From Verrucomicrobiota bacterium (GTDB lineage: Bacteria > Verrucomicrobiota > Verrucomicrobiia > Opitutales > Seribacteraceae): a stretch of 12,703 nucleotides of DNA. The DNA lies in the NCBI GenBank assembly GCA_014382645.1, contig JACNJI010000454.1, positions 1 through 12,703 on the forward strand. Reading direction: 5' to 3'. The notes under the pieces are model-generated. The model was not told the origin of the DNA and ran no database searches. It saw nothing but the letters and a program-made list of their open reading frames with translations. The position numbers and the translations under genes were made by a program. Shown here piece by piece: positions 6,563 to 12,703 of this stretch; position 1 is the stretch's first letter, and each line of letters opens with the position of its first letter.

Positions 6563-8883
6563 CGCCGCACGAATAAGTCCGATAGCACAAGGTGAAACAT
6601 TAAAGTACGGAGCTTGTAGCTGTCCTTTTTGGCGGCAGCGGTGATGGCTTTGAGGTGGGTGCGGTCGTCCAGGGTCATCACGCGGCGTAGGGCGAAGGTG
6701 GCCAGTTGCTCGACGAAGGCTTCGGCGAACCGGTCGAGGTCCTGTACCAGCAGTTCCTTGAATTCATTCGGACCGGAATAAGCCCGACCATCGGGAAGTT
6801 TGCCGGATGCGTTTACGGGCGGGTTGGCTCCTTGCCCGCCCGGCATGTTTTCCTCCGTGCGCCATTGGCCGATGGCGTTGAAGTTGTCGAAGGCGAAGCC
6901 GAGCGGATCGATCTTGGCGTGGCAGGATGCGCAGGTTGCGTGGGTGGCATGGGCCTCGAGCTGCTGCCGGATGGTGGCCTTGGGTTGGTCGGTGGGCGTG
7001 GGCTCAAGTGGTTCGACGTTGGGCGGCGGTGGCGGTGGCGTGCGTCCGAAAATGGCCTCGCTCACCCACACGCCGCGATGCACCGGTCTATGCCGTGTGC
7101 CGTCCGAGGTGAGCATGAGCACGGAGGCTTGGGTGAGCACTCCGCCACGATGATCTTGTGGCTGAAGCACCACTCGCTGGAAGCCGGCCTTTTGTAGCGC
7201 AGGCATTTGGTAATGCAGGGCGAGGCGGGAGTTCATAACGGTCCAGTCCGAGACGAGAAACTCGCGCAGAGACAGGTTGTTCTCGAACACCTCGTTGAAG
7301 AACTTGGTGGTCTCCAGGGCCATGCATTGCTCAAGCCACTTGTCGTAGTCCGGGTACAGGTCCATGTCCGGCGGGAACATGCCGACCTTGTGCAGTTGCA
7401 GCCACTGGCGCGGAAAGGCATCGGTGAAGCGGGCGGTCTTGGGATCGGTCAGCATGCGCGTCAACTGGGCGCCCAAGACTTCCGGACGGTGCAACTCCCC
7501 CTTGGAGGCCGCCTCGGTCAGTGCCTTGTCAGGCAGTGAACTCCACAGAAAATAGGAAAGGCGCGTGGCCAGTTCCCAGTCATTTACCTTATACCGGGGC
7601 TTGGCCGGGTCGCCTTCTACTATGTAATAAAAATTCTTCGAGGTCAGGATGCCCGTCAACGCCCCCAGGTAGGCGCTGCGGAAATTCTCGCCCGCATCCA
7701 GTTCTGCTTTGAGCAAATTCTGGTAGCGATCCAGTTCCACCGGGTTAATCGCCCGCCGCCAGGCACGGCTGGCAAAACGATCTAGGCAGGCCTTCGCCTC
7801 GGCGAGATCGCCTTCCTTGTGCGGATACAGCTCGGCCCGTTTTTGCTGCACGACGTCTGAAACAATCGGCCCCTCATATTCCACCTTGTCCACCAGGAGG
7901 AGAGGGAACACAGGCCGTCCATCGTCGAGCAGCAGCTTGTAGCCGACGGGTTTCTGAGACCGCAAATTCGCCACTTTGCCTATCGCCTTGGGCGTGTGGC
8001 TGAGCGTGTGACCGTCGTCCAGTTTTCCGGGGACCTCGTTGATGAGGCTGTAACCGCCCTTGTCCAAGGTCACTTGAAACTCAACCGTGATCGGCTTGCC
8101 TTCCGCGGCGGTTACGTCCCGTCCGGTCACGCCCTTTTTCAGGCTGTTGTTCCAAATCGAAAGGTGCGGCATGCGGCCCTTGAAGGAGGGTAGGGCGCTG
8201 AGGGTCACGCGCACCTTGTACAGTCCGGGTTCACGGGCGTTGAATCCTCCCTCGCGTCGGCCGGGAAACAGTAGCCAGCGCTGGCCATCAGGCGCGGTGC
8301 GTTCGCCTTGGTCCACCTTGGGCGTTTTCGTGGGGAAGGCCTCGGCCAGTACCTTTTCCGCGGCCTGAAGGTAGCGTGTCACATGCGAGGGCGACAGGGA
8401 GAGCATGGAGCCGATGCGGTCGAACCCGTGCCAGCGCGGATCCTCGTTCAAGGCCCCCGGCATGCGCGGGTCGAAATGTACACCGAGCAGGTCGTAAACG
8501 GAATGGGCGTACTCGTCGCGGCTCAACCGGTAATGAGCCACTGGCCCGCGCTTGGCCATGCGTTCGGCTCTTCCTGATTCTATATTTCGGGAAATCCACT
8601 CGGCCACCTCGCCCAGTTCCACGGCGGTGGGTTGATGCTCATCTTCGGGCGGCATTTCGCCCGAGTTGATGCGAAAGAGCACCTCCACCCAAGTTTGCGC
8701 CGTGGCCTCCACGCCAAATTCGAGCTTCAAGGTATCCAGCCGAAACTTCCCCTTCTGCTTCTCCGCATCGTGGCAGCGCAGGCAGTAGTTCTTGAAAAAA
8801 GGAAGAACCTCCTTCTCGAAGCCAGGGGCAGCCGAGTACACGGAAAAGCCTGCAAGGACCAAGATGGAAGGCAGGAATCTCAT
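6559..8883 (-). CDS. Secreted dihaem planctomycete-type cytochrome, DUF1587/1595/1592/1588/1585
   Basis: 774 residues, apparently complete. A signal peptide (about 1-19) leads into a cytochrome-like domain with the haem site CLRCH (Cys34, Cys37, His38) closed by EMPPE. Then come DUF1587 (about 115-180, YRLSRDEYAHSVYDLL), a beta-rich insert, DUF1595 (about 370-430), and DUF1592 (about 440-570, ELATRLSYFLWSSLPD). DUF1588 (about 590-690) follows with GGVLTQASVLML, the Pro-rich GRTPPPPPPNVEPL and a second haem site CASCH (Cys651, Cys654, His655). DUF1585 closes the protein (about 700-774). This is the standard domain order for the family, which is expanded in PVC bacteria and usually paired with DUF1552 proteins. 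The family is thought to work outside the cytoplasm in haem-linked oxidation during degradation of complex substrates, but no reaction is established. It lies 24 bases after the leucine-rich-repeat gene and overlaps the next gene by ATGA. High GC, with no sign of damage. Confidence 0.92.
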   Translation of the reverse strand: MRFLPSILVLAGFSVYSAAPGFEKEVLPFFKNYCLRCHDAEKQKGKFRLDTLKLEFGVEATAQTWVEVLFRINSGEMPPEDEHQPTAVELGEVAEWISRNIESGRAERMAKRGPVAHYRLSRDEYAHSVYDLLGVHFDPRMPGALNEDPRWHGFDRIGSMLSLSPSHVTRYLQAAEKVLAEAFPTKTPKVDQGERTAPDGQRWLLFPGRREGGFNAREPGLYKVRVTLSALPSFKGRMPHLSIWNNSLKKGVTGRDVTAAEGKPITVEFQVTLDKGGYSLINEVPGKLDDGHTLSHTPKAIGKVANLRSQKPVGYKLLLDDGRPVFPLLLVDKVEYEGPIVSDVVQQKRAELYPHKEGDLAEAKACLDRFASRAWRRAINPVELDRYQNLLKAELDAGENFRSAYLGALTGILTSKNFYYIVEGDPAKPRYKVNDWELATRLSYFLWSSLPDKALTEAASKGELHRPEVLGAQLTRMLTDPKTARFTDAFPRQWLQLHKVGMFPPDMDLYPDYDKWLEQCMALETTKFFNEVFENNLSLREFLVSDWTVMNSRLALHYQMPALQKAGFQRVVLQPQDHRGGVLTQASVLMLTSDGTRHRPVHRGVWVSEAIFGRTPPPPPPNVEPLEPTPTDQPKATIRQQLEAHATHATCASCHAKIDPLGFAFDNFNAIGQWRTEENMPGGQGANPPVNASGKLPDGRAYSGPNEFKELLVQDLDRFAEAFVEQLATFALRRVMTLDDRTHLKAITAAAKKDSYKLRTLMFHLVLSDLFVRR

Positions 8884-8907
8884 TTGAACGATTCGCTTTT
8901 GGCCTGG

Positions 8908-9927
8908 CTACTTGAAGACGATTTCAAGTTTTGGCCTTTCCTTTGCAAGCCGGTCAATGCTGTCCCGGTTTACATTCCTTAGGTTCCGGAGCGTTAGTTT
9001 GCGAAGGCTCTTGCTTTTCCCGAGGCTGGCGATCCCTGCCTCGGTGACCTTCGACGCCCCTCCGAGGAGAAACTCCTCCAGTTTCGGCATGGCGGCCACC
9101 AACATCAAATCCTGATCGCTGATGGAGGGGGCATGGCCGAGGTCCAGCTTGAGCAAGGTCTTGATCCTCGTCGCGTGGGCCAAGCCAACCGAGTCCGCTT
9201 GACGGTCAAGCAAGGACAGGTTCCTGAGCGGCAGCTTAGCCAGATAAGCTACAGATTTACCTGAACTTCCCTTGTCCGTACTGCCGATGCCAAGCGAATC
9301 AAGTTTCGTCAATTTGGACAGATGCCGGGCTCCCTCATCCGTAAAATGGGAATGGGCAAACCAGAACCGGTCAGTGACGCCCACTTTGCAAATGGCTTCC
9401 AGTCCCTTGTCGTTCAAGGGGGTGAAGTGGAAGTTCACGCTCTTTAGGTTCTTTGCCTTGAGGTGCTTGAAACCTTCCCCGGCGCATTTGGATGAGGCAA
9501 GCCCGAGGGTATGCAGGTTAGTCAAGGCTCCGAAATGCTTGAACCCCTCGTCCGTCACTGTCGTAAGCGTAAGGTTGAGGCTCTCCAGTTCGGTCAGATT
9601 GCCCAAGGATGCCATGCCCGCGTCCGTCACTTCGCAATTGGCCAAGCTCAGTGATTTCAAGGTTAAGACCTTGGTCAGCCACTTCTCGAGCCAGGCATCA
9701 TTGACCATGTCGTTCTTTCCTCCCCGTCCCTTCAGCGGATTGTTGCCGTTGTAGAGGTCGATCAACAGCGGATTGCCGGCTTCAAACTCGATCTTGCCCC
9801 CGATCCTTTCAATCTCGACCTTGAGAGGCTTCCATGTTTCTGCCGGATCCTGCAGTGCGTCGGCGGCAAAGGTAATTGTCCCTGCAAATATCCCAAGCAG
9901 GCTGATTCGGATGAGGGAAAAGCTCAT
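8908..9927 (-). CDS. Secreted leucine-rich-repeat protein
   Basis: 339 residues from the ATG at 9927, which overlaps the preceding stop as ATGA. The frame is open farther upstream, to 10032, but that stretch lies inside the SMP-30 gene and would bury the signal peptide (MSFSLIRISLLGIFAGTITFA), so the ATG at 9927 is chosen. After an N-terminal region of about 80 residues, the protein consists of leucine-rich repeats of roughly 24 residues: LKSLSLANCEVTDAGMASLG, LESLNLTLTTVTDEGFKHFG, LHTLGLASSKCAGEGFKHLK, then LKSVNF, LDSLGI, LRNLSLL, LLKLDLGHA, LEEFLLGGA and LRKLTLRNL. The 'L..L.L....(V/I)(T/S)D.G...L' pattern matches the ribonuclease-inhibitor-like/AMN1-like class. Such repeats form a curved solenoid for protein or polymer binding; secreted ones are common beside DUF1592 genes in PVC genomes. 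No catalytic residues are seen. A binding or scaffolding role is inference. Confidence 0.85.
   Translation of the reverse strand: MSFSLIRISLLGIFAGTITFAADALQDPAETWKPLKVEIERIGGKIEFEAGNPLLIDLYNGNNPLKGRGGKNDMVNDAWLEKWLTKVLTLKSLSLANCEVTDAGMASLGNLTELESLNLTLTTVTDEGFKHFGALTNLHTLGLASSKCAGEGFKHLKAKNLKSVNFHFTPLNDKGLEAICKVGVTDRFWFAHSHFTDEGARHLSKLTKLDSLGIGSTDKGSSGKSVAYLAKLPLRNLSLLDRQADSVGLAHATRIKTLLKLDLGHAPSISDQDLMLVAAMPKLEEFLLGGASKVTEAGIASLGKSKSLRKLTLRNLRNVNRDSIDRLAKERPKLEIVFK
9924..9927 (-). other. ATGA stop/start overlap, SMP-30 gene to LRR gene
   Basis: The TGA of the SMP-30-like gene (9926-9924) overlaps the ATG of the LRR gene (9927-9925). It fixes the LRR start at the signal peptide and implies translational coupling and cotranscription. 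Confidence 0.8.
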
Positions 9928-10853
9928 GGTTTTTTGCGAAGAGAAATTGCCCCGGGGTGAGTCATTCGCACGCTGTACAAAGAAGTTCGCGCGGTGATGA
10001 ATAGGGTCTTGAAATCCTTGCCGCCGAAGCAAACATTGGCCGGTCCTTCGGGAACCTCGATGGTTTCGAGTTTCTTGCCGTCGGCGTCGTAGACCTTAAC
10101 CTGACCGTGGGTGAGATAGAGGTTGCCCTTTACGTCCACGGCCATGCCGTCGCTTCCCTCATCGATCTTGAATAGCTTCTTGCCCAGTTTCCTGTCTTTG
10201 GTCACCGCATAGCAAGTCACGCTAGGGGCGAGGCCGTGGAAGGCGGGGTCCGGGTGGCGCTTGTGCCCCCCCGTGTCGGCCACGTACAGCCTTGAGCCGT
10301 CCGGAGAAAAGACAATGCCGTTGGGCATGGCCAAGTCCTTGATTAAGACCTCCACCTTGCCCGAATCCGGGTCGAGCTTGTATACCCAATGCCCCGGGAT
10401 TTCATGCGGGCCGCTCAAACCCCAAGGGGGGTCCGTGAACCATAAGGTGCCATCCTTCCCCACGGCCACGTCGTTAGGGGAGTTGAAGCGCATGCCGTCG
10501 AACTTGTCGGCAAGGACTGTCGTGCTTCCGTCCTTTTCGATGCGTATGAGGTTCCGGGCCGCGTGCTGGCAGGATATGATGCGCCCCTGCAGGTCGAGGA
10601 TGTTGCCGTTGGCCTGCTCGCTCTTTCGAAACTCCGATAAGCCTCCTTTTTTGCTCCACTGCATGAGCTTGCTGTTCGGGATGTCGGAAAAGACGACCTT
10701 GTTCTGTCCCGGCAACCACACGGGGCCTTCCGTGAACTTCATGTTCCCTGCCAGTTTCCTGACCTTGGCCCCGGGTTCGACCAGGGAGGCTCCTTGCAGG
10801 AAGATCACTTGAAATGAGAGAGCGATGCTCAAGGGAAGGAGGATTCGATTCAT
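9924..10853 (-). CDS. Secreted SMP-30/gluconolactonase-like hydrolase
   Basis: 309 residues with a signal peptide (about 1-22). The rest is a six-bladed SMP-30/gluconolactonase/LRE propeller with the family's four metal ligands in place: Glu42 in TEGPVW, Asn127 in NSPNDVAV, Asn178 in MPNGIVFSPDG and Asp235 in GSDGMAVD. The spacings of 85 and 51 residues between the first three match those of human SMP-30 (Glu18, Asn103, Asn154). Members hydrolyse sugar lactones such as gluconolactone, or other lactones and esters, using a divalent metal; this one should act outside the cytoplasm. Length is normal. It starts 20 bases after the gene upstream, with only an A-rich stretch before the ATG and no strong Shine-Dalgarno, and ends in an ATGA overlap with the LRR gene. 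Next to haem-type oxidoreductases it would fit hydrolysis of a lactone formed by sugar oxidation; that link is inference. Confidence 0.9.
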   Translation of the reverse strand: MNRILLPLSIALSFQVIFLQGASLVEPGAKVRKLAGNMKFTEGPVWLPGQNKVVFSDIPNSKLMQWSKKGGLSEFRKSEQANGNILDLQGRIISCQHAARNLIRIEKDGSTTVLADKFDGMRFNSPNDVAVGKDGTLWFTDPPWGLSGPHEIPGHWVYKLDPDSGKVEVLIKDLAMPNGIVFSPDGSRLYVADTGGHKRHPDPAFHGLAPSVTCYAVTKDRKLGKKLFKIDEGSDGMAVDVKGNLYLTHGQVKVYDADGKKLETIEVPEGPANVCFGGKDFKTLFITARTSLYSVRMTHPGAISLRKKP

Positions 10854-10873
10854 TTTTATTTTTAGGTTTGAGT

Positions 10874-12049
10874 TCAGTAAATGGGCATGACCATTTTTTG
10901 GCCGTGCTTTTGTTCCTCGATGGAATGGATGCGTTCCTCGGGCGGCATGGAGACGAATTTCCAGCTGTCGGCCTTCACCCGCACGCAGGCCCCTGGCGAA
11001 TAACCCTTGAGCAGTTCCTTGAACCGCAGGGTGATTTGCACGCCGCTGCTGCCAGTGACCGGGTGTTTGACCTCATTCCATTTCTCCAGCTTGCAGAACT
11101 TGCGGTCGCCGCGGTGGTACCATGTGCGCAGCGTCTTTTCCGCGCAGGCCACGGCGATGCGGTCATTGCGTTCGCGGCTGAGGTCTTCGATGATTTCCCG
11201 GTTCACATCGAAGAGCGTGATGACCAGTCGCCCGCCGCCGAAGTCGAAAATCTCCATCTCGTCAATCCAGCCGGGCATCCAGCGCTGGCGTTGAAACCTT
11301 AGGTGCTTCTGCCGTTGGCGTCCCGTGGATGCCTTCCATGAGGCTTCATCCAGCCACAGCTCGGTTACCGTAAATTCTCGTTCGGTATTGTAATGGCCGC
11401 CCTGGGCCCAGCCGAGGTTGAACCGTACTGTGGTCCCTGGCTTGATGTCCTTGAGTTCCACCCATCGTCTGTCCCGCCAGACGCGCGTAGTGGCAAGCAA
11501 GTCAAAGGTGTACGGTGCCTTGATGCCCTGTTCCACCAGTTTCCCGGCAGGCTCGAGGTGTATCTTCTCCTTTTCGATTTCTACGCCCTTTACCTTCCAC
11601 ATTTGGCCATGCCGGGCGTAATGACTGAAGTCGTCGGTCAGGACCAAGGCGTGGTTTTCCAGCACGATGAGCTTTTGGTAACCCAAGGAGTCGGGGATTG
11701 GCGGGATGGTGTCCTCTTCTCCCTTCGGCGGTAGAAAAAACCAACCGTGTAGGTGCGTGCCCAGTGGTACGTCGCGCAGGGCGGCCCTGGCGCCATTGCG
11801 CCAAACGACGGCATAAGGAAGCAATGCGAAGTAATGCACCGGCCCGGCCCAGTAGCGGTCGCCACCGTCAATCCGTATCCCTCCACGGCGGTTTACGGCG
11901 TCCATGTAAACCAGCTCGCCGGAAACATATTGGGCCTTTCCCATCGGGGCGAATTCAGCCGGGTCAGGGACGAACTTTTCGTCGGCGGCTAAGGAGGGAT
12001 TCATCCCCATGAACGCGAACGCTAATAGCATGTAGAGGGCCCTCATCAC
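10874..12049 (-). CDS. Secreted protein of unknown family with internal beta-rich duplication
   Basis: 391 residues from a GTG at 12049 or 390 from the ATG at 12046. GGAGG at 12061-12065 lies 11 bases before the GTG and 14 before the ATG, so the two starts are hard to separate. A signal peptide (about 1-21, ending NPSLAADE) is clear. I do not recognise a named family. The protein is beta-rich, with a visible duplication: residues 83-104 (VWRNGARAALRDVPLGTHLH) and 190-210 (VWRDRRWVELKDIKPGTTVR) share the pattern VWR-x-R-xx-L-(R/K)D-(V/I)-xx-GT. A fainter third copy may lie near 341-362 (GYSPGACVRVKADSW). Short modules of this sort, a 'DxxxGtxV' turn between strands, recall OB-fold or SH3-like barrels, but this is a guess. 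A basic segment (243-258) follows the second unit. No catalytic motif is evident. It sits 6-9 bases after the DUF1552 gene and 20 bases before the lactonase, so it is almost certainly cotranscribed. Confidence 0.8.
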   Translation of the reverse strand: MMRALYMLLAFAFMGMNPSLAADEKFVPDPAEFAPMGKAQYVSGELVYMDAVNRRGGIRIDGGDRYWAGPVHYFALLPYAVVWRNGARAALRDVPLGTHLHGWFFLPPKGEEDTIPPIPDSLGYQKLIVLENHALVLTDDFSHYARHGQMWKVKGVEIEKEKIHLEPAGKLVEQGIKAPYTFDLLATTRVWRDRRWVELKDIKPGTTVRFNLGWAQGGHYNTEREFTVTELWLDEASWKASTGRQRQKHLRFQRQRWMPGWIDEMEIFDFGGGRLVITLFDVNREIIEDLSRERNDRIAVACAEKTLRTWYHRGDRKFCKLEKWNEVKHPVTGSSGVQITLRFKELLKGYSPGACVRVKADSWKFVSMPPEERIHSIEEQKHGQKMVMPIY

Positions 12050-12055
12050 AAAAAC

Positions 12056-12703
<648 letters not shown>

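Noticed and set aside
7000-7040. Pro-rich run (PPPPPP) in the DUF1592-type protein as a repeat expansion
   Set aside because: A proline run before NVxxL is a normal feature of the DUF1588 segment in this family.
9928-10032. Longer N-terminus for the LRR gene, starting at 10032
   Set aside because: It would overlap the SMP-30 gene by over 100 bases and place 35 extra residues before a clear signal peptide; the ATGA start at 9927 is better.

Overview
The window looks like an accessory catabolic locus of a bacterium from the Planctomycetes-Verrucomicrobia (PVC) group. This follows from the families present: a tandem of planctomycete-type cytochrome/DUF1587-DUF1592-DUF1588-DUF1585 proteins, an HXXSHH (DUF1552) protein, a secreted leucine-rich-repeat protein, a DUF3604 protein and an SSS-family symporter of the type seen in that group. 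I cannot tell Planctomycetota from Verrucomicrobiota by reading alone. Every gene is on the minus strand, so transcription runs from the right edge to the left edge. Coding density is close to complete. The largest gap is 100 bases, two junctions are ATGA stop/start overlaps, and I see no tRNA, rRNA, CRISPR or insertion sequence.

In transcription order: (1) 3' part of an HXXSHH/DUF1552 protein, cut by the right edge; (2) a secreted protein of unknown family with an internal duplication; (3) a secreted SMP-30/gluconolactonase-type beta-propeller with all four metal ligands; (4) a secreted leucine-rich-repeat protein; (5) a complete dihaem DUF1592-type protein; (6) a broken second member of that family, with an in-frame TAG at codon 54 and a C-terminus that switches to what looks like the tail of an alpha/beta hydrolase; (7) a secreted two-domain alpha/beta hydrolase of the acetyl-xylan-esterase type; (8) a secreted protein joining a repeat (propeller-like) domain to a DUF3604 PHP-like metal-binding domain; (9) the 5' part of a sodium:solute symporter, cut by the left edge.

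Apart from the symporter and the cut DUF1552 protein, each product starts with a visible or likely signal peptide. The simplest reading is an extracytoplasmic pathway: haem-linked oxidation (DUF1592/DUF1552), lactone hydrolysis (SMP-30), ester hydrolysis (gene 7), a metal-dependent hydrolase-like step (DUF3604), then sodium-driven uptake. The substrate is not visible from sequence and this pathway is inference.

The most notable anomaly is gene 6: a nonsense codon plus an apparent in-frame fusion to an unrelated hydrolase tail. This is either a decayed, deletion-fused pseudogene or an assembly join. Both outer edges of the window also carry protein sequence that drifts from family consensus toward G/C-rich codons while staying in frame, which is more like poor-quality contig ends than biology.
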